This document shows positions 9,419 to 18,581 of a DNA stretch of 64,000 bases, in pieces. Where the stretch lies: contig JAJDAO010000067.1 in assembly GCA_029261835.1 (NCBI GenBank), forward strand, positions 115,369-179,368, written 5' to 3'. The translations under genes were made by a program, and so were the position numbers. The notes beneath the pieces were generated by a model. The model was not told the origin of the DNA. It saw only the letters and a list, made by a program, of their open reading frames with translations, and made no database searches. Position 1 is the stretch's first letter. The number at the start of each line of letters is the position of its first letter. The DNA is from Deltaproteobacteria bacterium. Lineage in GTDB: Bacteria > Myxococcota_A > UBA9160 > UBA4427.

Positions 9419-10510
9419 TCATCGAGAGTGCGGCTGGCGAGTCTCCGGCAGGATTTGGTCGATCAGGACATCCTGGAAGCGCTCGGGCTCCTCGAGATTG
9501 GGCATATGCGCCGAGTGTTCGAACCAGACGATCTCCTTGTGAGGCGCCTCGAGGATCTCGTAGTAGCGCTCGACGAGCTCGAAGGGTGTGTTGTAGTCGT
9601 GGCGTCCGGTCAGGAAGTAGACCGGGACGTCGAGGCGCGGCGCCTGCTCGATGAAATCCACTTCGAGCATCTGTCCCCACATCTCCTCCACGAGCCCGCC
9701 CAACGACGTGATGATCGCAACGACGTCGCGCAGGGAGTACTCGGGCGAGAGCATCCCCCGCAAGATGAATGGGAGCAGCGACCCGTCGTGGACCGCTCCG
9801 CCGAAGCGATCCAGCCACTTGCGCTGCACCATGAGCTCGGACGCGTCGTTCTCGTAGGGCGGCGTCAGCCCTGAGATCTCTGCAAGGGCGCTCTCGTTTC
9901 CTGCCTCCCGCGCACGCTCCTCGACGAAGCGGTGTGAGATTTCCTCGTTGAGGCGCATGTTCACCACCTGGCCCATACCGATGTACGCGTGGAGCAGCTC
10001 GGGATGGTCGCGAGCAACCAGCGTACCGAGCACGCTTCCCCAGGAATGTCCGAGCAGGTAGACACGCTCCTCATCGAAGCGATCTCGCAGCCGATCGATC
10101 AACTCGACGGCGTCGGCAACGAATCGCTCGACCGTCAGCGAGTTCGGGGGAACCTCTTTGCCTGCCGACTTTCCCGAGGCGCGCTGATCCCAGTGCACCA
10201 CGACGAAGTGTTCCTCCAGCCGAAGGCCGAACTCGCGTGCGAAAGGCATCTCCGGAGAGCCCGGCCCGCCGTGGAGGAAGAGCAACACGGGCTTGTCGCG
10301 GTCGTGGCCGCGCAGGTAGATCCACTGCTCGACGTCGCCGAGCTCCACGGCCTCGAGAGACTCGATGCCGTTCGCTGCCTCGATCCGGGTCGCTGCGGCG
10401 ACGCGCCACTGCAGGACGCTGCGGTAGACGAGGCCCGCCGCCACCAGAGCGACTGCCAGCAAGAAGACACCGACGAGCCCCCGCTTGAGCCAGCGGAGAA
10501 CTCCGCTCAC
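9419..10510 (-). CDS. Membrane-anchored alpha/beta hydrolase, proline iminopeptidase-like
   Basis: A protein of about 363 aa starting at a GTG preceded by GAGGAA. It has one N-terminal membrane anchor (GLVGVFLLAVALVAAGLVY) and then an alpha/beta-hydrolase domain. The oxyanion-hole segment is LLFLHGGPGSPEMPF, the nucleophile elbow is LLGHSWGS, and DYNTPFE and HSAHMPNLE supply the likely acid and histidine. HGGPGSP with VHWDQRASGKS is the pattern of the proline iminopeptidase/S33 family. The longer frame upstream would overlap the carboxylase alpha gene and adds no conserved residues. It is likely attached to the inner membrane facing the periplasm; substrate unknown. Confidence 0.85.
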   Translation of the reverse strand: MSGVLRWLKRGLVGVFLLAVALVAAGLVYRSVLQWRVAAATRIEAANGIESLEAVELGDVEQWIYLRGHDRDKPVLLFLHGGPGSPEMPFAREFGLRLEEHFVVVHWDQRASGKSAGKEVPPNSLTVERFVADAVELIDRLRDRFDEERVYLLGHSWGSVLGTLVARDHPELLHAYIGMGQVVNMRLNEEISHRFVEERAREAGNESALAEISGLTPPYENDASELMVQRKWLDRFGGAVHDGSLLPFILRGMLSPEYSLRDVVAIITSLGGLVEEMWGQMLEVDFIEQAPRLDVPVYFLTGRHDYNTPFELVERYYEILEAPHKEIVWFEHSAHMPNLEEPERFQDVLIDQILPETRQPHSR

Positions 10511-10613
10511 CGCGCTTTCCTCATCTGGTCGCTCGACCTCTTCATCCGCCCGACAGCAGGGCACCAGATGATACCCTCGATCGCGTCTTACACTGCCCTC
10601 CCCAGCGGGTCGA

Positions 10614-12614
10614 CTATTTCGCGTCCTCTGCCTCCGTGATCTCGAGAAGTGGTTGGCCCGCGGCAACCTGGTCGGCGACCTGCACCAAGACGTCTGTCAC
10701 CTCTCCGTCGACCTCTGCCAGGATCTCGTGGTGCATCTTCATGGCCTCGACGACGCAGAGCCGGTCGCCTTTGCAGACCTCGTCTCCCACACCAACCAGG
10801 ATCTCGACCACGATGCCGTGCATGGGTGCGACAACGCGTCCGTCGCCTCCCGCGCTCTCTTCGAACTCGGCGCGCCCGAGCAGGTTCTCGAAGACCCGGG
10901 TGCGCCCGCCCGAGGACACGTGCATTCGACCATCCCCTGCCCTCTTGAAAATGGCTCTGAAGCGCTTCCCATCCACGCGAAGAACCGCCTCGGACGCCGC
11001 CACGGACATAGAGTCGATGGCGATCTCGACTTCGCCAACCCGTACCGAGTACGTGGTGACGGACCGGGTCGACACGGCGACATCGCATTCGTCATCGCCG
11101 AAGCGGTAGCGGTAGTGGGTCGCGAGCCTGCCCGTGCTCGACCAATTCGACAGCGGCGCCGCGACGGCGACGGCGGCGGCCCTGGCGGTTTCCCGCTCAT
11201 CGATGAACTCGAGAACGGCCGCCACCGCCACATCGGCCGAACTCGGTGGGACGTCCCGAGCGCAGCTCCCGCCGAACTCCTCCTCGATGAGAGCCGTGGT
11301 CGACTCGCCCGCAATGAAGGTCGGCGTCTCGAGACAGTCTCGCAGGAAGCTCTGGTTCGATCGCGGACCGAAGAACGCGGTCTCTTCGAGGCACGCCACG
11401 AGCCGTCTGCGCGCGGCTTCCCGGGTCGGCGCCCAGGCGATGATCTTGGCGACCATCGGATCGTAGAAGGGTGAGACGTCGAGCCCCGTGCGGATCCCCG
11501 AATCGAACCGAAGCCCCTCCCGCTCGCTCGGCTTCCAGAGCTCCACGGTGCCCGTGCTGGGCAGGAAGTCCTGAGACGGGTCCTCCGCGTAGAGTCGCAC
11601 CTCGATGGCGTGGCCCGAGATCGACACTTCATGCTGTCGAACGCCCAGGGGCTTGCCTTCAGCGACGCGAATCTGCAGCTCGACGAGATCGAGGCCCGTG
11701 ATCATCTCGGTCACCGGGTGCTCGACTTGAAGCCGGGTGTTCATCTCGAGGAAGTAGAAGCGCCCCGCCTCATCGAGCAAGAACTCGACCGTGCCGGCGC
11801 CGCGGTAGTCGATGCTGCGGGCGGCCTCGACGGCCGCCTTCCCCATGTGGTCGCGCAGCTCCTTCGTCATCACCGGACACGGCGCCTCTTCGATCACCTT
11901 CTGATGGCGCCGCTGCACCGAACAGTCGCGCTCGGCGAGGTGAATCACGTGACCGTGACAATCCGCGAAGACCTGGACCTCCACGTGCCGTGGCCGCACG
12001 ACGGCCCTCTCGAGGATCAGCTCGTCCGAGCCGAACGCGCTCTTCGATTCGGCCCGCGCAAGACCGAGTGCGCCGAGCAGGTCCCTCTCGGCGCTCACCA
12101 GACGCATGCCGCGACCGCCACCGCCGGCGGCCGCCTTCACCATGACGGGGAAGCCGATCTCCCGCGCTGCCTCGAGAAGGGCCTCGTCCGAGGGGTCGAG
12201 CCCCTCATAGCCGGGCACGCACGGCACGCCCGCGGCGATCATGCGGCGCTTGGCCTCGGCCTTGTTGCCCATGAGGTCGATGGCAGCCGACCCCGGACCG
12301 ATGAAGACGATCCCCTCCTTCTCGCAGGCGCGCGCGAAGGCGGCGTTCTCGGACAGAAACCCGTAACCCGGATGGATGGCATCCGCTCCGGTGGAGCGAG
12401 CGGCCTCGAGAATCCGGTCTGCGTCGAGGTATGACTCCGACACGGGCGGGGGGCCGATCAGCACGGCGCCGTCGGCCATCTCCACATGGGGCGCGCCCGC
12501 ATCGGCTTCGGAGTAGACCGCGATGGACCGGTAGCCGAGGGCCCTCGCGGTTCGCATCACCCGAACGGCGATCTCGCCTCGATTGGCCACCAGGATGCTC
12601 TTGATCTCACTCAT
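10614..12614 (-). CDS. Acyl-CoA carboxylase alpha subunit (biotin carboxylase + BCCP)
   Basis: This 666-aa protein has an N-terminal biotin carboxylase domain (starting ILVANRGEIAVRV; ERDCSVQRRHQKVIEEAPC; EMNTRLQVEHPVTEMITG) and a C-terminal biotinyl domain with EAMKM, where K626 is the biotinylated lysine. The length and the fused biotinyl domain are typical of propionyl-, methylcrotonyl- and geranyl-CoA carboxylase alpha subunits. It activates bicarbonate on biotin for the beta subunit encoded about 100 bases upstream. The adjacent acyl-CoA dehydrogenases and CoA ligase fit the pattern of leucine/isovalerate or acyclic terpene (atu-like) catabolism, so the substrate is probably a branched 2-enoyl-CoA. 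Confidence 0.93.
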   Translation of the reverse strand: MSEIKSILVANRGEIAVRVMRTARALGYRSIAVYSEADAGAPHVEMADGAVLIGPPPVSESYLDADRILEAARSTGADAIHPGYGFLSENAAFARACEKEGIVFIGPGSAAIDLMGNKAEAKRRMIAAGVPCVPGYEGLDPSDEALLEAAREIGFPVMVKAAAGGGGRGMRLVSAERDLLGALGLARAESKSAFGSDELILERAVVRPRHVEVQVFADCHGHVIHLAERDCSVQRRHQKVIEEAPCPVMTKELRDHMGKAAVEAARSIDYRGAGTVEFLLDEAGRFYFLEMNTRLQVEHPVTEMITGLDLVELQIRVAEGKPLGVRQHEVSISGHAIEVRLYAEDPSQDFLPSTGTVELWKPSEREGLRFDSGIRTGLDVSPFYDPMVAKIIAWAPTREAARRRLVACLEETAFFGPRSNQSFLRDCLETPTFIAGESTTALIEEEFGGSCARDVPPSSADVAVAAVLEFIDERETARAAAVAVAAPLSNWSSTGRLATHYRYRFGDDECDVAVSTRSVTTYSVRVGEVEIAIDSMSVAASEAVLRVDGKRFRAIFKRAGDGRMHVSSGGRTRVFENLLGRAEFEESAGGDGRVVAPMHGIVVEILVGVGDEVCKGDRLCVVEAMKMHHEILAEVDGEVTDVLVQVADQVAAGQPLLEITEAEDAK

Positions 12615-12715
12615 CTCGTTCTCTCTTCAGCCAGATTCCCGACGTGACCCGACTCGGCTAGGACTGCGGCTACGGCTGCGCGAGGACGCCGTCGTCGTCG
12701 ATTCGCGGTGCGCCG

Positions 12716-14338
12716 CTACAGCCGCGCGACGCCGAAGCTGTTCGGCTGGAGCTTCCGATTTCGGGCCTCCCAGCAGGTCTCGAGCGCGAAGCCCAGGACC
12801 TTGCGGGTATCGCGCGGGTCGATGACGCCGTGGTCCAGCACCCGACCAGAGGTGTAGAAGGCGTCGGACTGCCCGTCGAAGTGGGCGATCAAGGCCTCGC
12901 GTTGCTCTAGCAGCGCCGCCTCGTCGACCTCTTGCCCGCGACGCTGGGCCGCGTTCGTCATCACCTGCTCCATGGTAAGGGCCGCCTGCTCCCCTCCCAT
13001 CAAGCCCGTGGTGGCGTTTGGCCAAGCGAAGAGGAAGTCGGGCTTGTACGCATAGCCACACATGCCGTAGTTGCCGGCCCCGAAGCTCGCGCCGATATAG
13101 AGCGAAATGCGCGGAACGCGCACGTTGGACACGGCCTGGATCATCTTGGAGCCGTGCTTGATCATCCCGGCGTGCTCATACTCGGTGCCGACCATGTATC
13201 CGGTCGTGTTGTTGAGGAAGATGATCGGGAGCTCGGCCTGATCGCAGAGCTGGAAGAACTGTGCGGCCTTCGTGGCGCCGTTCGGATCGATCGGACCGTT
13301 GTTGCCGATGAGCCCGCAGGCGTGGCCGAAGATATCGGCCCGCAGGCACACGGTCCCCGGCCCGTACCGCGGCTTGAACTCGACGAAGTCGGACCCGTCG
13401 ACGATTCGCGCCACGACCTCGCGTACGTCATACGGCTTCCTGTAGTCGACAGGCACGACACCGGCGAGTTCGTTGGCGTCGTGGACGGGCTCCTCGAAGC
13501 TCTTCTCGCGCGGGCTGGGACACCCCGCGTTCCAATCCAGCCGCTTCATCAGGTCGCGCGCGATCAGAAGCCCGTGGGCATCGTCCTCGGCCAGACACTC
13601 GACGAGCCCCGATACGGAGGCGTGCATCTCGGCGCCACCGAGCACTTCTTCGTCGGCGATCTCCCCGGTCGCCGCCCGCACCAGTGCGGCGCCGGCCAGC
13701 GCCGCCATGCCGTTCTTCTTGACGCCGATCACGTAGTCGCTCATTCCGGGCTGGTAGGCCCCGCCCGCCGTCGACGGACCGTGGAGCACCACGAACGTGG
13801 GAATGCCGGCGGCGGAGAGGCGCGCCAGCCCATAGAACATGCCGCCCCCGTTCGCCCAGAGCTCGGCCGTGCACTTCATGAGGTTCGCTCCGGCGCTCTC
13901 GACGAGGTGGACGACGGGCAGCTTCTGATCGAGCGCGATCTGCAGACACCCCAGCGCCTTGTCCACGGTCTTCGTCGTGGACGCTCCCGCGCTGATTCCG
14001 CTGTCGTCGACGTAGAGCATGCACCGCACACCCGACACGAACCCGATCCCCCCGACCAGACTCGCCCCGGGAACGCTCGTCTCTGGATTCGGATCGTCGA
14101 CGAGATAGTTCGCGAGGTTGTAGAGCTCGAGGAAGGGCATGCCCGGGTCGAGCAGACGCGAGAGCCGCTCGCGCGGCGTCAGCTGGCCCCGTTCCTCGAA
14201 GCGCGGGCGTCGGCGCTCGGAAAGCGCCGCCGCGCGTTCTTCGGTCTCGCGAAGCCGATCGACGAGAGCCAGCATCTCGGCCCGGTTGTCGATGAACGAT
14301 TCGGATCCAATGTTCGCTCTGGACTGGAAGACCGCCAT
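12716..14338 (-). CDS. Acyl-CoA carboxylase beta subunit (carboxyltransferase)
   Basis: This 540-aa carboxyltransferase has both crotonase-like halves. The N half carries LLDPGMPFLEL and HLVESAGANL, and the C half carries IGNNGPIDPNGATKAAQFF, FLNNTTGYMVG and GAGNYGMCGYAYKPDFLFAWP. The IGNNG segment and GNYGMCG signature are the methylcrotonyl/geranyl-CoA carboxylase type rather than the propionyl type. It transfers CO2 from carboxybiotin to an enoyl-CoA. It lies 19 bases downstream of the CoA ligase gene and is followed by its alpha subunit. Which of the two substrate classes is used cannot be told by eye. Confidence 0.93.
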   Translation of the reverse strand: MAVFQSRANIGSESFIDNRAEMLALVDRLRETEERAAALSERRRPRFEERGQLTPRERLSRLLDPGMPFLELYNLANYLVDDPNPETSVPGASLVGGIGFVSGVRCMLYVDDSGISAGASTTKTVDKALGCLQIALDQKLPVVHLVESAGANLMKCTAELWANGGGMFYGLARLSAAGIPTFVVLHGPSTAGGAYQPGMSDYVIGVKKNGMAALAGAALVRAATGEIADEEVLGGAEMHASVSGLVECLAEDDAHGLLIARDLMKRLDWNAGCPSPREKSFEEPVHDANELAGVVPVDYRKPYDVREVVARIVDGSDFVEFKPRYGPGTVCLRADIFGHACGLIGNNGPIDPNGATKAAQFFQLCDQAELPIIFLNNTTGYMVGTEYEHAGMIKHGSKMIQAVSNVRVPRISLYIGASFGAGNYGMCGYAYKPDFLFAWPNATTGLMGGEQAALTMEQVMTNAAQRRGQEVDEAALLEQREALIAHFDGQSDAFYTSGRVLDHGVIDPRDTRKVLGFALETCWEARNRKLQPNSFGVARL

Positions 14339-14357
14339 CGTTGGCCCCCCTCGTTTC

Positions 14358-15944
14358 TCAGTTCACCATTCGCTCGCGACCCTTCCAGTAGGGGGCGCGG
14401 AGCTCGGTCTTCAGGACCTTGCCGCTCGGGTTGCGGGGAATCGCCTCGACGCGGTCCACGCTCGTCGGGCACTTGAAGTGGGCGAGCCTCTCCCGGCACC
14501 AAGCGATCAGCTCCGCGTCGGTCGCATCTTGTCCGCTCGCCGTGACGATGACAGCCTTGACCGTCTCACCCCACCGCGCGTCGGGCACGCCGATCACCGC
14601 GACGTCCGCCACCGCTGGGTGATCCATCAGAACGTTCTCGACCTCGGCGGGATAGACGTTCTCTGCCCCGGAGACGATCATGTCCTTCAGCCGATCGTGG
14701 ATGAAGAGGTATCCATCGCGCAGATAGCCGGCGTCCCCGGTACGAAGCCAGCCGATCCCGTCGGCGTCCCGGCCCTCGGGATACGCAGCCTCGGCGGCTT
14801 TCGGATCCGCGAAATAGGCCTTCAGGTTCTGCTGGCTGCGCGTCCAGACCTCGCCAACTTCGCCTTCGGTGCAGTCCCGTTCCGTCTGCGGATCGACGAT
14901 GCGGAGTTCGACGCCAGCGAACGGTCGGCCCGCGGAGCGCAGCAGGTGGGCCCTCGGTCCGCCCGGATCGTGATCCTCCTCCGCCAGCAGCGTCGCCGCC
15001 CCCGTCGTCTCGGTCATTCCGTACACCTGAGAGAGCGGCACCCCGGTGACCTTCATCATGCCGACGAGCACGTCCTGGGAGATCGGCGAAGCGCCATAGA
15101 CGATGCTCCGTAGCGAAGAGAAGTCCGTCTTCTCGATGCCGGGTGTTGCAAGCAAGAACTGCAGCACGGCGGGAACGAAGAGGGTGTTGGTGATGCGATA
15201 CCGTTCGATCAGCTCCAGGATCTTGTGCGGGTCGACGTCGCGTAGAATCACGTCCGTGCCGCCGTTGTAAAGGCCCACCAATCCCCATCCGCTCCCCGCA
15301 ATGTGGAAGAGTGGCATCGCCACCAGGCTGATGCTGGTCGCGTCGAAGTGCCAGGCTTGCGTGGCCACCCGCAGCATGGCGAAGAGGTTGTGATTCGTGA
15401 GTTCGACGCCCTTGGGCCGCCCCGTCGTACCGGATGTGTAGAGCTGGTAGCAGGTATCCTCCCATTCGGACGGGAGCCGCGGATCGACGTCGTCATGTGC
15501 GCCGATCCAGTCCGCGAAGCTCTCTCGCCCCGCTTCGGCTGACTCGATGACGACCACTCGGTGGTCCGACTCGAGCTTCATCTGATCGACGTGGGCCAGA
15601 AAATCACGTCCGACCACGAGCACCTTCACGCGTGCGTGATTCAGGACATAGGCCATCTCCGGCGGAGCCAGGCGCCAGTTGACGGCGACCGTCACCGCGC
15701 GCGCCTTGGCCGCCCCGAAGAGCAATGAGAAGTACTCCGGCACATTCTTGTCCAGGAACGCCACACGATCACCCGGCTCGACGCCGGCTGCGATCAGGGC
15801 CTGTGCGACTCGATTGGACTCGGAATCGAGCTCGGCATAGGTACAACGCCGATCGCCAGCGATGAGCGCGGTCTTATCGCCCTGTGCCTTCGCGAATGCC
15901 CGCGTAATCTCGGGAAACGAGCGAAACGATCGTCCCTCAGACAT
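14358..15944 (-). CDS. Acyl-CoA synthetase (AMP-forming)
   Basis: This adenylate-forming enzyme of about 528 aa has the P-loop-like motif YTSGTTGRPKGVELTNHN, the A5 motif YGMTETTG, the A7 hinge motif GWLRTGDAGYL and the C-terminal catalytic lysine in NPSGKVLKTELR. It activates a carboxylic acid as acyl-AMP and then forms the CoA thioester. The ATG at 15944 overlaps the end of the upstream acyl-CoA dehydrogenase by 8 bases, indicating coupled translation. Its place beside two dehydrogenases and a carboxylase makes it the entry step of the catabolic pathway, activating a free branched or terpenoid acid (inference). Confidence 0.9.
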   Translation of the reverse strand: MSEGRSFRSFPEITRAFAKAQGDKTALIAGDRRCTYAELDSESNRVAQALIAAGVEPGDRVAFLDKNVPEYFSLLFGAAKARAVTVAVNWRLAPPEMAYVLNHARVKVLVVGRDFLAHVDQMKLESDHRVVVIESAEAGRESFADWIGAHDDVDPRLPSEWEDTCYQLYTSGTTGRPKGVELTNHNLFAMLRVATQAWHFDATSISLVAMPLFHIAGSGWGLVGLYNGGTDVILRDVDPHKILELIERYRITNTLFVPAVLQFLLATPGIEKTDFSSLRSIVYGASPISQDVLVGMMKVTGVPLSQVYGMTETTGAATLLAEEDHDPGGPRAHLLRSAGRPFAGVELRIVDPQTERDCTEGEVGEVWTRSQQNLKAYFADPKAAEAAYPEGRDADGIGWLRTGDAGYLRDGYLFIHDRLKDMIVSGAENVYPAEVENVLMDHPAVADVAVIGVPDARWGETVKAVIVTASGQDATDAELIAWCRERLAHFKCPTSVDRVEAIPRNPSGKVLKTELRAPYWKGRERMVN

Positions 15945-17091
15945 CGAGCGACCTGGCAATCAGCTCCTTCATCACCTCGTTGGCACCGCCGTAGATCTTC
16001 TGGGCTCGGGCGTCGGAGAAGGCTTGCGCGATGGGATACTCGGCCATGTAGCCATAGCCACCGAAGAGCTGGAGGCACTCGTCCGCGACCTCGCACTGCA
16101 TCTGACTCCCCCACCACTTGGCCATCGAAGCGGTTGCCGGGTCGAGAGTGCCTCGATCGAGTCGCTCGAGACAGTCGCCGATGAACGAGCGCAGAACCTC
16201 TGCCTTGGTCTTCGCTTCGGCGAGCTTCATGCGCGTATTCTGCAGGTCGAAGAGCCGCCTCGAGAAGAGCTTTCGTTCCTTGGTGTAGCTCGCTGTCGCT
16301 TCGACCATGGAATCCATGGCCCCGAGCGCAACGACGCCGATGAGCAGGCGCTCCCATACGAGCTGCTTCATCAGCTGGATGAATCCGTGGCCGCCCGAAC
16401 CGCCCAGAAGATTTGACTCCGGAACTCGGACGTCCTCGAAGAAGAGCTCTGAGGTGTCCTGTCCCTTCATGCCGAGCTTCTCGAGATTCTGTCCTCGCCG
16501 AAAGCCGGGCGCATCCTCTGTCTCTACGAAGACCAAGGAGACACCCTTTGCGCCCGCCACTTCTCCGGTACGCGCGACGAGACAGATGAGATTGGCCATC
16601 TGGCCGTTCGTGATGAAGGTCTTCGACCCGTTGATGCGGAGCTGACCATTCTCTAGCTCGGCCACTGTCGAAACGGCCTGCAGATCAGAACCGCAGCCGG
16701 GCTCCGTCATCGCGACCGCTGCAATCCGCTCGCCCGAGGCGAGCCCGGGCAGCCAGCGCTGCTTCTGTTCCTCGCTCCCGTAGGCGGTGATGTAATGGGA
16801 GACGATGCTCTGAATGGCGACGCCCCACCCCGAGTCGCCCGTCCGGGCGTGCTCGTAGAAGAAGACAGCGTCGAAGCTTCGTGGCGCACCACCGCCACCG
16901 TACGCCTCGGGAATGCTCGCCCCGAGAAAGCCCGCCTCTCCGGCCTTCGTCCATAGCTCCCGATCCACCACCCCCTGCTTTCGCCATCGCTCGATGTGGG
17001 GAGATACCTCTTGCGCGAGGAACTGGCGCGAGGCATCGGCGTAGAGCACGTGGTCTTCGCTCTTCCAACCTGCGGGAATCGCATCACTCAC
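15937..17091 (-). CDS. Acyl-CoA dehydrogenase
   Basis: This 384-aa flavoprotein of normal acyl-CoA dehydrogenase length carries the first family signature AMTEPGCGSDLQAV near residue 125, and the second signature LQLFGGYGYMAEYPIAQAF near the C terminus. It oxidises an acyl-CoA to the 2-enoyl-CoA using FAD, passing electrons to ETF. It is the second gene of the minus-strand run, about 110 bases downstream of a second acyl-CoA dehydrogenase, and overlaps the CoA ligase gene. Chain-length and branching preference cannot be read from the sequence. Confidence 0.93.
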   Translation of the reverse strand: MSDAIPAGWKSEDHVLYADASRQFLAQEVSPHIERWRKQGVVDRELWTKAGEAGFLGASIPEAYGGGGAPRSFDAVFFYEHARTGDSGWGVAIQSIVSHYITAYGSEEQKQRWLPGLASGERIAAVAMTEPGCGSDLQAVSTVAELENGQLRINGSKTFITNGQMANLICLVARTGEVAGAKGVSLVFVETEDAPGFRRGQNLEKLGMKGQDTSELFFEDVRVPESNLLGGSGGHGFIQLMKQLVWERLLIGVVALGAMDSMVEATASYTKERKLFSRRLFDLQNTRMKLAEAKTKAEVLRSFIGDCLERLDRGTLDPATASMAKWWGSQMQCEVADECLQLFGGYGYMAEYPIAQAFSDARAQKIYGGANEVMKELIARSLDV

Positions 17092-17199
17092 TGTCTTCCT
17101 CCCTCTCGCCGGCCGATCCCGGAAAGCCTCGCGCCGCGCATGGTCTGCCCCATCAACAGGTCGGGGCGAAAGATGGATGCGCGCCCGATCGCGCCCACG

Positions 17200-18345
17200 C
17201 TAGAAGCCGAGCTGCTTCGCCAGGTACTGCAGCATCGTCTCGTCGCTGCCGCCGCCAATCGTGGCGACCCGCATATCGACGTAGGCGCGCCCCGCCATCG
17301 ATTCCTTCATCAAGCCGTAGCCGCCGTGAAGCTGCAGACACGCCGTAGCAACGTCGATAGCGACATTCGAGGTGAAGACCTTCGCAGCGGTAATGGTCTT
17401 CGTGGCGTCCTCACCAGCGACGAGTGCGCGGACGGCCGCGAGACCAAGCTCCTTCGCCGCCAGCATCTGCGCCCACATCTCCGCCATCTTGAACTGCGTA
17501 TTCTGCATCTTCGAGAGGGGCTTGCCGAAGAGGATGCGCTCCTCTGTCCACTTCTTCGTCTCCTCCCAGAGAAGCTCGGCCCCGGCCAGCGTGCTGATGC
17601 ACGCGACGAGGCGCTCGTCCTGGAACTGCATCATCTGCTGCTGGAAGCCGCGTCCGACATCTCCGATGGTATTCGAAACCGGAACGCGCACATCGTCGAA
17701 GTAGAACTGCCCTGTGTCGGAGCCCCAGAGCCCGATCTTGTCGAGCAGGTCGCAACGCACGCCGGGCAAGTCCGTGGGCACGATGATCTGCGAGAAGCCG
17801 CTGTACCCAGCATCGGGATCGGTCACCACGAGGAGGCAGAGCCAGTCCGCATTCGCCGCGTTGGTGATGTACATCTTCGAGCCGTTGATCACCCAGTCGT
17901 CGCCGTCCCGCACAGCGCGGGTCTTGATCGCCGAGACATCCGAACCCGCGTCGGGTTCGGTGACCGCAACCGCCGAGACCGTCTCGCCGGCGATCGCCGG
18001 GATCAGGTACTGACGCTTCAGCTCCTCGCTGCCGAATTGCGCCAGCGAAGGCGTGGACATCTCGGTATGGACACTCACCGCCAACGTCGCGCCGGCGTTG
18101 TCCGAGCGGCCCAGCTCTTCGTGCATCACCGCGGAGAATGACCAATCGAGGCCGGCGCCCCCGTACTCGGGGTCGTAGCGGAGCCCCAGCATGCCGAGCG
18201 CGCCCATCTTCTTGAAGAGGACCTTGTCGATGCGGCCCGCCTCGTCGAACTCGCGTGCGCGCGGCCGCAGCTCCTGCTCCGTGAACTTGCGGATCGTGGC
18301 CCGGAACGCCTCGTGTTCGGAACTCGCGTAGAGATCGGTGGTCAT
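17200..18345 (-). CDS. Acyl-CoA dehydrogenase
   Basis: A 381-aa acyl-CoA dehydrogenase with the signatures AVTEPDAGSDVSAIKT and LQLHGGYGLMKESMAGRAY. The ATG at 18345 follows an AGAGGA ribosome site; an upstream in-frame start adds 12 unconserved residues. It is the first gene of the long minus-strand run and faces a TetR gene across an AT-rich spacer with a palindrome, so it is the most likely direct target of that regulator. It differs clearly in sequence from the neighbouring dehydrogenase, suggesting two successive oxidations or two substrates in the same pathway. Confidence 0.93.
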   Translation of the reverse strand: MTTDLYASSEHEAFRATIRKFTEQELRPRAREFDEAGRIDKVLFKKMGALGMLGLRYDPEYGGAGLDWSFSAVMHEELGRSDNAGATLAVSVHTEMSTPSLAQFGSEELKRQYLIPAIAGETVSAVAVTEPDAGSDVSAIKTRAVRDGDDWVINGSKMYITNAANADWLCLLVVTDPDAGYSGFSQIIVPTDLPGVRCDLLDKIGLWGSDTGQFYFDDVRVPVSNTIGDVGRGFQQQMMQFQDERLVACISTLAGAELLWEETKKWTEERILFGKPLSKMQNTQFKMAEMWAQMLAAKELGLAAVRALVAGEDATKTITAAKVFTSNVAIDVATACLQLHGGYGLMKESMAGRAYVDMRVATIGGGSDETMLQYLAKQLGF

Positions 18346-18367
18346 GGATCCTCTCAGGCCTCCCCAT

Positions 18368-18416
18368 TTGACAAGCATCAATTGACAAACAGAACGTCTT
18401 GTCTTTAAATTACAAT
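18368..18416. promoter_or_regulatory. Divergent promoter with TetR-type operator candidate
   Basis: This AT-rich island in otherwise GC-rich DNA separates the divergent TetR and acyl-CoA dehydrogenase genes. GACAA at 18384-18388 and TTGTC at 18399-18403 form a 20-bp inverted repeat with a 10-base centre. A plus-strand promoter can be read as TTGACA (18382-18387), 17 bases, then TTAAAT (18405-18410), so the palindrome lies inside it. TTGACAA is also repeated directly at 18369 and 18382. It is probably the site where the TetR protein represses both directions. Confidence 0.5.
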
Positions 18417-18581
18417 CGGGAGACAGCGTACGTCAAGAGCGGGGCCGGCGATTGAGCGCGGTGGCGGAAGCCCGGCGAAGCCAGGAGGAGTTTCGGCGCA
18501 ACCTGAAACCTTGCTGGGACGGGATCTCTAGCTTCTATATACCTGTGCGCGACGCCCTGACGAGGACCCGGGAGAAGGCAC

